NCBI GenBank assembly: GCA_948687865.1
Contig: CAPQQE010000077.1
Coordinates: 1,589-6,913, forward strand
Direction: 5' to 3'
Length of the DNA stretch: 5,325 nucleotides
DNA from: an uncultured Bacilli bacterium
GTDB taxonomy: Bacteria > Bacillota_I > Bacilli_A > RF39 > UBA660
Position numbers and translations under genes: made by a program. Positions 1 to 5,325 of the stretch are shown one piece after another; position 1 is the stretch's first letter, and each line of letters begins with the position of its first letter. The notes under the pieces were generated by a model. That model was not told the origin of the DNA. It ran no database searches and saw only the letters and a list, made by a program, of their open reading frames with translations.

Positions 1-95
1 TTTGATTGTTTTGATAATATATCACCATAATACGATAGTTTAATACTTGTAAATATAGTACAAAAAGCAAGCAGTAAAAAAAATATTCCGTCCAT
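1..95 (-). CDS. N-terminal start of a membrane protein, possibly a sodium/calcium antiporter family member (partial, runs off left edge)
   Basis: An open frame starts at ATG (95-93) and stays open to the window edge, giving 31 complete codons. It is preceded by AGAAGGTGAT (108-99), which differs by one base from a strong Shine-Dalgarno; this supports a real start. The N-terminus is a hydrophobic helix (about residues 4-17, MDGIFFLLLAFCTIFTSI) followed by KLSYYGDILSKQS. A first helix ending in a K-L-x-x-Y-(G/A)-D-x-(I/L) stretch resembles the start of bacterial CaCA-family cation (Na+/Ca2+) antiporters, which have about ten TM helices. That identification rests on memory of the family and on only 31 residues, so any polytopic membrane protein remains possible. 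It lies 49 bases downstream of enolase on the same strand with no terminator between them, so co-transcription is likely. That it is a gene is fairly sure; its function is tentative. Confidence 0.6.
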   Translation of the reverse strand, partial: MDGIFFLLLAFCTIFTSIKLSYYGDILSKQS

Positions 96-144
96 AATAT
101 CACCTTCTACATAATTATATTAGTGAATTGGACAAAATATTATA

Positions 145-1377
145 TTAATCATTTACTTGTTCATATATTCTAAGTAATCTATTATATTTACATACTCTAT
201 CTGTTCTTGATAAAGATCCTGTCTTAATTTGACCAAGTGAAAGACCTACCGCTAAATCTGATATAAAAGTATCTTCTGTTTCTCCACTTCTATGAGAAAT
301 AATTGTTTTAAAATTATTTTTCTTTGCTAGGTTTATAGTATCTAATGCTTCTGTTACGGTACCAATTTGGTTAAATTTGATTAAAATCGCATTCCCTGCT
401 GCTTCTTTTATTCCTCTTTGTAATAATTCTTTATTTGTGACAAATAAATCATCTCCAACTATTTGTACTCTATCACCAATTTTCTTCGTTAACTTTGCAA
501 AACTATCAAAATCACTTTCATCAAATGGATCTTCTATTGAAACAATAGGATAATCATTTACTAAGTTTTCATAATATTCTATTAACTCTATACTATTCAT
601 CTTATTTCCATTAGAAAATTCATATAAATTAGTATCTTCATTATAAAACTCTGAAGCTGCAACATCTAAACCTAGTTTAACATCAATAAATGGTTTATAA
701 CCTGACATAGATATTGCCTGAGTTATATAATTTAATGCTTCTTCATTTGATGATAGATTAGGAGCAAATCCTCCTTCATCACCAACAGATGTATTATAAC
801 CATTTTGTTTTAATACTTTCTTTAGATTATGAAATACCTCTGATCCACATCTAATTCTTTCTTTGAAATCTTTATTTTGTGGGATTATCATAAATTCCTG
901 AAAATCAAGCATATTATCAGCATGTGCCCCACCATTTAAAATATTCATCATTGGATAAGGAAGTTCTATACCATCACCTACATATTCATATAATTCCTTA
1001 TCTTCTTCATTAGAAGCTGCCTTTAAGCATGCGAGTGAAACTGCAAGCATTGCATTTGCACCTAAATTACTTTTGGTTTTTGTTCCATCTAACATTATCA
1101 TTTTATTATCAATTTCTTCTTGATTTTTAACATCCATACCTAAAAGTTCTTTAGCAATTATATCTTTGACATTATTTACCGCTTTTAAAACCCCCATACC
1201 CATAAATCTATTATCATTATCTCTTAACTCTAATGCCTCATTACTTCCAGTTGATGCCCCACTCGGAACACTAGCTCTCCCAAATGATCCGTTTTCAGTT
1301 AATACATCTACCTCTATCGTAGGATTACCTCTTGAATCTAGTATTTCCCTTGCTTTTATTTCTATGATTTTACTCAA
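145..1377 (-). CDS. eno: Enolase (phosphopyruvate hydratase), TTG start, short C-terminus
   Basis: Cytosolic glycolytic enzyme that interconverts 2-phosphoglycerate and phosphoenolpyruvate using Mg2+. The 410-residue product opens with the family signature ([11 protein letters not shown]) and has an N-terminal capping domain (about 1-130) and a TIM-barrel domain. Residues aligning with the known active site are all present: flexible loop SGASTG (39-44), H152 in GGAHADN, E161, E201 in GDEGGF, metal ligands D238, E282 and D309, K334 in [10 protein letters not shown]362 in SHRSGETED, and K385 in GQIKTGS. The start is TTG (1377-1375): it matches the conserved N-terminus, sits 9 bases after GGAGG, and no in-frame ATG is near. 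Bacterial enolases are usually about 430 residues; this one stops after [10 protein letters not shown], lacking the usual last 15-20 residues, but the frame ends in a clean TAA. No other glycolytic gene is adjacent. It is divergent from the fem gene. Confidence 0.97.
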   Translation of the reverse strand: MSKIIEIKAREILDSRGNPTIEVDVLTENGSFGRASVPSGASTGSNEALELRDNDNRFMGMGVLKAVNNVKDIIAKELLGMDVKNQEEIDNKMIMLDGTKTKSNLGANAMLAVSLACLKAASNEEDKELYEYVGDGIELPYPMMNILNGGAHADNMLDFQEFMIIPQNKDFKERIRCGSEVFHNLKKVLKQNGYNTSVGDEGGFAPNLSSNEEALNYITQAISMSGYKPFIDVKLGLDVAASEFYNEDTNLYEFSNGNKMNSIELIEYYENLVNDYPIVSIEDPFDESDFDSFAKLTKKIGDRVQIVGDDLFVTNKELLQRGIKEAAGNAILIKFNQIGTVTEALDTINLAKKNNFKTIISHRSGETEDTFISDLAVGLSLGQIKTGSLSRTDRVCKYNRLLRIYEQVND

Positions 1378-1384
1378 AGTACAT

Positions 1385-1391
1385 CCCCTCC
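1385..1391 (-). promoter_or_regulatory. Ribosome binding site that sets the TTG start of enolase
   Basis: On the minus strand this reads GGAGGGG, with the GGAGG core at 1391-1387. It lies 9 bases before the TTG at 1377-1375. The strong site probably compensates for the weaker start codon. An ATG at 1384-1382 is out of frame, almost touches this site, and would give only four codons (ATG TAC TTT GAG TAA). Confidence 0.85.
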
Positions 1392-1422
1392 ATATACAAT
1401 TATACTATTAATTTTATTTTAT

Positions 1423-1451
1423 ATCATATTTTTTAAATAATTTGTTGTAAA
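1423..1451 (-). promoter_or_regulatory. Predicted sigma-A-type promoter for enolase
   Basis: On the minus strand, TTTACA (1451-1446, one mismatch to TTGACA) is separated by 17 bases from TATGAT (1428-1423, one mismatch to TATAAT). Transcription would start near 1416, giving a leader of about 40 bases that includes the GGAGGGG site. A second TATAAT at 1404-1399 is closer, but it would start the RNA inside the Shine-Dalgarno and has no good -35. Predicted from sequence only. Confidence 0.6.
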
Positions 1452-1478
1452 TTAACAGTATAATTATCAATATAAATA

Positions 1479-1487
1479 TGTTATAAT
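1479..1487 (+). promoter_or_regulatory. Predicted extended -10 promoter for the fem gene
   Basis: TGTTATAAT is a perfect extended -10 element (TG, one base, then TATAAT at 1482-1487). No TTGACA-like box is found at the proper distance, which fits promoters that rely on the extended -10. The start would be near 1494, leaving a leader of only about 17 bases. That leader still contains the Shine-Dalgarno AAAGGAG (1496-1502), 8 bases before the ATG. Confidence 0.6.
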
Positions 1488-1510
1488 AAGTAAGTAAAGG
1501 AGTCCAAAAT

Positions 1511-2773
1511 ATGGAAATAGTCCAAATAACTAAAGAAGAATTTGATAATTATGCAAAAAATCATCCTAATAAAAATTTTTATCAAACTGGCTCATATGGG
1601 GCACTTATGGATAGACATTCATTTGATGATTATTATCTTGCTATGAAAGATGAAACAAATAAAATTTTAGCTGCAACTTTAATATTGATAGATAAGGTAT
1701 TTTTTGGATATAAATGGGGATATTGCCCAAGAGGATATTTAATTGATTTTAATGACTTTAACCTACTTGAAACATTTACTAAATTATTAACAGAATTTTT
1801 AAATAAAAGAAACTTCATGTTTTTAAAATTAGATCCTTATATTATTCATAAATCTAGAGATAAAAAAGGAAATGAAATTGATGGGATAAATAATATTACA
1901 ATTATAGAGAAACTATTAAATCTTGGATATGAGCATAGTGGATTTAATTTAAATTTTGAGAATTTAAAACCAAGATGGAATGCAGTTGTCACTACAAATA
2001 AAGATGAAAAATTATTTGAAAGATTTAATAAAGAAATAAGAAATAAAATTAGAAAAGCAGATAGAATGGGTTTGGAGTTAATAAAGGGAAATGTAGAATC
2101 TGTAAAACAATTTTATTCGCTTATTGATAAAAAACACTCAAGAAAATTAAATTATTATCTTGATATGATGGAAATATTAGGAAAAGAAGATATGATAGAA
2201 CTTTATTTTGCCAAAATAGATACTGCAAAATACATAGAAAAAAGTAAGATGTTATTTGAAGAAGAGGAAAGAAAGAACAACGAAATTAATGCAGAACTAG
2301 AGGAAAATATTAATAGTAATAATACAAGTAATATTATTAAGAGAAAAATGGCATCTGATGATTTATTAAATAACTTCAAGCAAAATGTAATAAATTCCAC
2401 TAATTTATATAAGAAATACCCTGAAGGAATTATTATTGGCGCAAATGCTATAATAAAATATAATAATGAAATATTTTTCTTAATTGATGGTTATAAAGAA
2501 GAATTTAAAAGATATTGCCCAAATCACTATATAAAGTATATGATTATGGAAAAATATAGAAAAGAAGGTTATACCAGAATGCATCTAAATGGAATATCTG
2601 GTGATTTTAATAAAAATAGTGAATACTATGGCTTAACACAGTTTAAGCTAGGATTTGCTTCTAATATAGAAGAATATATTGGAGAATTTACTTTAGTTAT
2701 AAATAAACGTAAATATACAACATTTAATAAAATAAATCCAATTATAGATTGGTTAAATCAGCCAATTGCATAA
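1511..2773 (+). CDS. FemA/FemX/MurM-like aminoacyltransferase (peptidoglycan interpeptide bridge)
   Basis: FemABX-family enzymes use aminoacyl-tRNA to add Gly, Ala or Ser to the peptide stem of lipid II (or related precursor) at the cytoplasmic membrane face, building the cross-bridge. The product has 420 residues, the usual FemA length. Visible features: an N-terminal GNAT-like subdomain (NFYQTGSYGALM, 22-33; YCPRGYLIDF, 71-80; FLKLDPY, 104-110), a second subdomain with the basic stretch RNKIRKADRMG (177-187), and a charged helical arm (about 236-300) matching the antiparallel coiled coil that contacts tRNA in this family. A C-terminal hallmark follows: LNGISGDF (359-366), then FKLGF (378-382) and EEYIGEF (387-393). 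The arm tip is a low-complexity Asn/Ser stretch (266-275). No signal peptide or TM helix is seen, as expected. Family membership is sure; the amino acid added and the position in the bridge cannot be told from sequence. It is monocistronic, divergent from eno and convergent with the next gene. Confidence 0.92.
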   Translation: MEIVQITKEEFDNYAKNHPNKNFYQTGSYGALMDRHSFDDYYLAMKDETNKILAATLILIDKVFFGYKWGYCPRGYLIDFNDFNLLETFTKLLTEFLNKRNFMFLKLDPYIIHKSRDKKGNEIDGINNITIIEKLLNLGYEHSGFNLNFENLKPRWNAVVTTNKDEKLFERFNKEIRNKIRKADRMGLELIKGNVESVKQFYSLIDKKHSRKLNYYLDMMEILGKEDMIELYFAKIDTAKYIEKSKMLFEEEERKNNEINAELEENINSNNTSNIIKRKMASDDLLNNFKQNVINSTNLYKKYPEGIIIGANAIIKYNNEIFFLIDGYKEEFKRYCPNHYIKYMIMEKYRKEGYTRMHLNGISGDFNKNSEYYGLTQFKLGFASNIEEYIGEFTLVINKRKYTTFNKINPIIDWLNQPIA

Positions 2774-2800
2774 AACATCTCTTATTGAGATGTTTTTCTT
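2772..2800. terminator. Rho-independent terminator between convergent genes
   Basis: A perfect 10-bp stem, AAAACATCTC (2772-2781) with GAGATGTTTT (2787-2796), encloses the 5-base loop TTATT and is followed by TCTT. On the plus strand it ends the fem transcript right at its stop codon (2771-2773). Read on the minus strand, the same hairpin is followed by only four U (which are part of the stem) and then AUGC, so termination of the opposing gene should be weaker. The stop codon of the minus-strand gene (2784-2782) lies in the loop. Confidence 0.85.
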
Positions 2801-3390
2801 ACATATTTTCTTATAATTTTCTTTTCAATATTATTAGTTGACTTTATTCTTTCTAAATCACTTCTAATATCTAATAATCTATCCATTTGACTTAATTGAA
2901 TATTTTCAGAATTTTTAATGCTATTTTCTGTTTTATTAGTTTTTAAAGTATTAAGTCTTTCATTAGATTCATCTTTCTTACTATTTATATGTCTTTCATA
3001 TTTTTCTAATGAAATACTATCTACTACAGCTTCTGTTATTTTCTTTTTCATTAAATTAATTACAGGAGTAAACGCGGTACTACATATACAAAAAATAAGT
3101 AAAGTAGGTATAATCTGACCTGTTATAGCAAACATCGCTGCCATTCCAAGAAAAGTAACAATGCCTGAGGAAATAATGAATTTAAGAAGAGTTTTTTTCA
3201 TACGTTTAATCCATTTATTATTAGAATCTATTGTACTAACAATTATGTTTAAATATTCATTTAATTTTTCAATAGTATTCTCTTCTATCAATATTTCTTT
3301 TATTAAATTATTATTTTCTCTTTCTATTATTTGATGTGTTTCGTTATATACAAAAACCTTATCATCTTTAATTTCATAACTAATATTCAT
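2782..3390 (-). CDS. Small membrane protein of unknown function with two TM helices
   Basis: I do not recognise this 202-residue protein. The ATG (3390-3388) follows AGGAGG (3400-3395) with a short 4-base spacer, so the gene is probably real. Layout: an acidic/polar N-terminal part (1-58) with no signal peptide; a basic stretch KWIKRMKK (59-66); TM1 about 69-89; a tight turn around TGQ (90-92); TM2 about 93-112; KKK (115-117); then a charged, probably helical or coiled-coil C-terminal tail (118-202) rich in Lys, Asn, Glu and Ser. Basic residues flank both helices on the outer ends, so by the positive-inside rule both termini should be cytoplasmic, forming a membrane hairpin with a long soluble tail. 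It is read alone, downstream of the tuf terminator, with its own likely promoter, and converges on the fem gene with 8 bases between stop codons. No catalytic motif is visible. A link to cell-wall synthesis would be guesswork. Confidence 0.8.
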   Translation of the reverse strand: MNISYEIKDDKVFVYNETHQIIERENNNLIKEILIEENTIEKLNEYLNIIVSTIDSNNKWIKRMKKTLLKFIISSGIVTFLGMAAMFAITGQIIPTLLIFCICSTAFTPVINLMKKKITEAVVDSISLEKYERHINSKKDESNERLNTLKTNKTENSIKNSENIQLSQMDRLLDIRSDLERIKSTNNIEKKIIRKYVRKTSQ

Positions 3391-3410
3391 AAAACCTCCT
3401 AACAGTATAT

Positions 3411-3440
3411 ATTATACAACAGCTTATAATAATAAATCAA
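3411..3440 (-). promoter_or_regulatory. Predicted promoter of the two-TM protein gene
   Basis: On the minus strand, TTGATT (3440-3435, four of six consensus bases) lies 18 bases before a perfect TATAAT (3416-3411). Transcription would begin near 3404, leaving a leader of about 14 bases that holds the AGGAGG site. Because a terminator for tuf lies just upstream, the gene likely depends on this promoter. Confidence 0.55.
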
Positions 3441-3461
3441 ACCTTAATTATATAGTTTGAT
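3436..3461. repeat. Inverted repeat overlapping the -35 box of the two-TM protein gene
   Basis: ATCAAAC (3436-3442) and GTTTGAT (3455-3461) are perfect 7-base inverted arms around a 12-base AT-only-plus-one-C spacer. The left arm covers most of the proposed -35 hexamer (3440-3435). It could be an operator, or a weak second hairpin behind tuf; chance is also possible in such AT-rich DNA. Confidence 0.35.
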
Positions 3462-3478
3462 ATTTTTTATTATCAGTC

Positions 3479-3506
3479 AAAAAAAAGAAAGTATTACTAC
3501 TTTCTT
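3479..3506 (-). terminator. Rho-independent terminator of tuf
   Basis: Reading the minus strand just after the tuf stop codon, AAGAAAGTA (3506-3498) and TACTTTCTT (3493-3485) form a perfect 9-bp stem with a 4-base loop (GTAA), followed directly by six T (3484-3479). The hairpin starts only 5 bases after the stop codon. This is a standard intrinsic terminator and marks the end of the fusA-tuf transcription unit. Confidence 0.85.
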
Positions 3507-3511
3507 AATTA

Positions 3512-4696
3512 TTATTTATCAATTTTTGTAACGATACCAGCACCAACTGTTCTACCACCTTCACGAATAGAGAACTTAGTTCCTTCTTCAAGGGCAATAG
3601 GAGCAATTAATTCAACATGCATGTTAACGTTATCACCAGGCATAACCATTTCAGTTCCTTCTGGTAGAGTAACAACACCTGTTACATCAGTAGTTCTGAA
3701 ATAGAATTGTGGACGATAATTTGAGAAGAATGGAGTATGTCTTCCGCCTTCTTCTTTGCTTAATACATAAACTTCTGCTTCGAAAGTTGTATGAGGAGTA
3801 ACTGATCCTGGTTTAACAAGAACTTGACCTCTTTGAACTTCCTCTCTAGATATTCCACGAAGTAATACACCAGCATTATCTCCAGCTTCTGCTTCATCTA
3901 ATTGTTTACGGAACATTTCAATTCCTGTAACAACTGTTTTTTTAGTATCATGAAGACCAACGATTTCAACTTCATCATTAAGTTTTAATTGACCTCTTTC
4001 AACACGACCAGTAACAACTGTTCCACGACCTGTAATTGTAAATACATCTTCAATACTCATTAAGAATGGTTTTGCAGTATCCCTTTCAGGTGTTGGAATA
4101 TACTCATCAACTGCTTTAAGTAATTCATCAATTTTAGCTTCGTATTCTGCATCTCCTTCAAGAGCTTTTAAAGCTGATCCGAATATGAATGGTGTATTAT
4201 CTCCATCAAAATCATATTGAGATAATAAATCCCTAACATCCATTTCTACTAATTCAAGCATTTCTGGATCATCAACCATATCACATTTGTTGATAAATAC
4301 AACGATTCTTGGAACTCCAACTTGACGAGCAAGTAAGATATGTTCTCTTGTTTGTGCCATAGCACCATCTGTTGCAGCTATAACAAGTATAGCACCATCC
4401 ATTTGAGCAGCACCTGTAATCATGTTTTTAACGTAGTCAGCGTGTCCTGGGCAGTCAACGTGTGCATAGTGACGTGCATCTGATTCATATTCAACGTGAG
4501 CTGTATTGATTGTAATACCACGTTCTCTTTCTTCTGGAGCCTTATCTATATCAGCATAAGCTTCAAATTTAGCTAAACCTTTATCTGCTTGTCTTTTTGT
4601 AATAGCAGCTGTTAATGTTGTTTTACCGTGGTCTACGTGACCGATTGTACCAATGTTAACATGTGGTTTTCCACGATTAAATTTTTCTTTTGCCAT
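3512..4696 (-). CDS. tuf: Elongation factor Tu (EF-Tu)
   Basis: Cytosolic GTPase that carries aminoacyl-tRNA to the ribosomal A site as a ternary complex with GTP. The product has 394 residues, the normal length. The G domain shows P-loop GHVDHGKT (19-26), switch I Thr62 in RGITI, DCPGH (81-85) with catalytic His85, NKCD (136-139) and SAL (174-176). Domains 2 (about 210-300; [13 protein letters not shown] at 223-235) and 3 (about 301-394; GGRTVGAG at 380-387) follow. The ATG start (4696-4694) lies 8 bases after AGGAGG (4710-4705). The gene is visibly richer in G+C and in codons such as CGT than its AT-rich neighbours, as usual for very highly expressed genes rather than a sign of transfer. 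It lies 80 bases after fusA, has its own likely promoter in that gap, and ends in an intrinsic terminator. Confidence 0.99.
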   Translation of the reverse strand: MAKEKFNRGKPHVNIGTIGHVDHGKTTLTAAITKRQADKGLAKFEAYADIDKAPEERERGITINTAHVEYESDARHYAHVDCPGHADYVKNMITGAAQMDGAILVIAATDGAMAQTREHILLARQVGVPRIVVFINKCDMVDDPEMLELVEMDVRDLLSQYDFDGDNTPFIFGSALKALEGDAEYEAKIDELLKAVDEYIPTPERDTAKPFLMSIEDVFTITGRGTVVTGRVERGQLKLNDEVEIVGLHDTKKTVVTGIEMFRKQLDEAEAGDNAGVLLRGISREEVQRGQVLVKPGSVTPHTTFEAEVYVLSKEEGGRHTPFFSNYRPQFYFRTTDVTGVVTLPEGTEMVMPGDNVNMHVELIAPIALEEGTKFSIREGGRTVGAGIVTKIDK

Positions 4697-4728
4697 TTAA
4701 TTTTCCTCCTTTTTTAATGTACAAAATT

Positions 4729-4757
4729 ATTGTATCTAATTCTTGAAAAAATATCAA
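4729..4757 (-). promoter_or_regulatory. Predicted internal promoter driving tuf, between fusA and tuf
   Basis: On the minus strand, TTGATA (4757-4752, five of six consensus bases) is separated by exactly 17 bases from TACAAT (4734-4729, five of six). The start would be near 4722, giving a leader of about 26 bases with the AGGAGG site. No terminator is present in the gap, so tuf would be read both from the upstream str operon promoter and from here, which fits the known excess of EF-Tu over EF-G. Confidence 0.6.
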
Positions 4758-4776
4758 GTATTATTCTTTATTTATA

Positions 4777-5325
4777 CTAATTTTTACCAGTTTTTTTAAC
4801 AATTTCTTCAGTAATATTTTTAGGAACTTCTTCGTAATGATCAAATGTCATTGTAAATGTTCCTCTTCCTTGTGTATTTGATCTAAGTGTTGTAACATAA
4901 CCAAACATTTCTGCAAGTGGAACCATTGCTTCTATTTGAAGAGCATTTCCTCTAGATTCTTGACCCATAGGACGTCCTCTTCTTGCTGTTACATCTCCCA
5001 TTACATTTCCTAAGTATTCATCTGGAACTATTATTTGAACTTTCATTATTGGTTCTAGAAGAACTGGTTTACATTTATTTTTTGCTTCTTTAAGTGCTAG
5101 AGAAGCTGCAACCTTAAATGCCATTTCATTTGAGTCAACATCATGGTATGACCCATCAAATAAAGTTGCTTTAATATCTATCATTGGGAATCCTGCTAAA
5201 ATACCTGATTCCATAGCTTCTTGTAATCCTTTATCAGTTACTGGTATATATTCTCTTGGAACTACACCACCAACAACTGCATCAACGAATTCATATCCTT
5301 TACTTGGATTTGGTTCAAACTTAAC
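4777..5325 (-). CDS. fusA: Elongation factor G (EF-G), C-terminal part, 5' end outside the window
   Basis: Ribosomal translocase GTPase; it moves tRNAs and mRNA after peptide bond formation and helps recycle ribosomes. The frame is open from the window edge (first codon GTT at 5325-5323) to TAG at 4779-4777, so 182 residues of a protein usually near 690-700 are seen; the GTPase domain lies outside. An internal ATG at 5214 is not the start: the residues before it ([25 protein letters not shown]) are conserved EF-G. Visible are most of domain IV, including the tip motif [10 protein letters not shown] whose His (residue 61 of the fragment) matches the translocation-critical His583 of E. coli, and all of domain V ([40 protein letters not shown]). 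The sequence is of Bacillus-like canonical type, not a divergent EF-G2 or a TetM-like ribosome protection protein. tuf follows in the same direction. Confidence 0.97.
   Translation of the reverse strand, partial: VKFEPNPSKGYEFVDAVVGGVVPREYIPVTDKGLQEAMESGILAGFPMIDIKATLFDGSYHDVDSNEMAFKVAASLALKEAKNKCKPVLLEPIMKVQIIVPDEYLGNVMGDVTARRGRPMGQESRGNALQIEAMVPLAEMFGYVTTLRSNTQGRGTFTMTFDHYEEVPKNITEEIVKKTGKN

Noticed and set aside
1166..1411. Open frame of 81 codons on the plus strand, opposite the 5' part of enolase
   Set aside because: It is a shadow antisense to a well-conserved gene, with no ribosome binding site and no recognisable protein features.
1633..1818. Open frame of 61 codons on the minus strand within the fem gene
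   Set aside because: Antisense to a conserved FemABX coding region; composition is explained by the AT-rich gene on the other strand.
2308..2340. Low-complexity AAT/ATT-rich stretch with short inverted arms (AATATTA / TAATATT) inside the fem gene
   Set aside because: It encodes the Asn/Ser-rich tip of the coiled-coil arm; such arms arise readily in AT-rich coding sequence, and there is no repeat array or insertion boundary.
2203..2400. Open frame of 65 codons on the minus strand that looks strongly hydrophobic (Leu/Ile/Ser-rich)
   Set aside because: The hydrophobic look is the reverse complement of the Glu/Lys/Asn-rich coiled-coil arm of the fem gene; not an independent membrane protein.
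2918..3118. Open frame of 66 codons on the plus strand within the two-TM gene
   Set aside because: The minus-strand frame is longer and has a Shine-Dalgarno and a promoter; the plus frame is its shadow.
3563..3575. EF-Tu has Ser at the site equal to E. coli Ala375 (FSIREGG, residue 376), a position tied to kirromycin resistance
   Set aside because: From memory, Ser at this position is common in Gram-positive EF-Tu, so it is not evidence of acquired resistance or of a nearby antibiotic cluster.
4742..4758. Small hairpin CTTGA-N7-TCAAG between fusA and tuf, considered as a fusA terminator
   Set aside because: The stem is only 5 bp and no T-run follows it on the minus strand; it overlaps the proposed tuf -35 box and is better explained as incidental.
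4777..5214. A 145-codon frame starting at an internal ATG, which could be taken as a separate small protein
   Set aside because: The frame continues upstream to the window edge with conserved EF-G residues; it is the 3' part of fusA.

Overview
The window is AT-rich and looks like chromosomal DNA from a low-GC Gram-positive-type bacterium (Bacillota, possibly a lineage near the Mollicutes/Erysipelotrichia; this is inference). The supports are EF-Tu and EF-G sequences of Bacillus-like type, strong GGAGG-type ribosome binding sites, short intergenic gaps, and very Lys/Asn/Ile-rich proteins. A FemABX-type peptidoglycan bridge enzyme implies that the cell has a wall, so a wall-less Mycoplasma is unlikely. 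All four Trp codons outside the translation factors that I checked (three in the fem gene, one in the small membrane protein) are TGG. No reading frame needs TGA as a sense codon, so the standard bacterial code fits.

Layout from left to right. Positions 1-95 (minus) hold the first 31 codons of a membrane protein that runs off the left edge, possibly a cation/Ca2+ antiporter. Positions 145-1377 (minus) encode enolase, with all catalytic residues, a TTG start and a short C-terminus. A divergent spacer (1378-1510) carries a promoter for each direction. Positions 1511-2773 (plus) encode a FemA/FemX/MurM-like aminoacyltransferase. A hairpin terminator between convergent genes follows at once, overlapping the 3' end of a 202-residue two-TM protein of unknown function (2782-3390, minus). 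Next come the tuf terminator, tuf (3512-4696, minus) and the 3' third of fusA (4777 to beyond 5325, minus). The last two are the end of a classical str operon (rpsL-rpsG-fusA-tuf).

How the genes work together: fusA and tuf supply the two elongation GTPases, and tuf also seems to have its own promoter in the 80-base gap after fusA. Enolase is a stand-alone glycolytic gene here, possibly co-transcribed with the membrane protein downstream, since no terminator separates them. The fem gene is monocistronic. There is no sign of a mobile element, CRISPR array, phage gene, tRNA or rRNA, and no gene-free stretch longer than about 135 bases. The content is mostly housekeeping; I found no convincing new biological system. 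The least explained item is the small two-TM protein between tuf and the fem gene.
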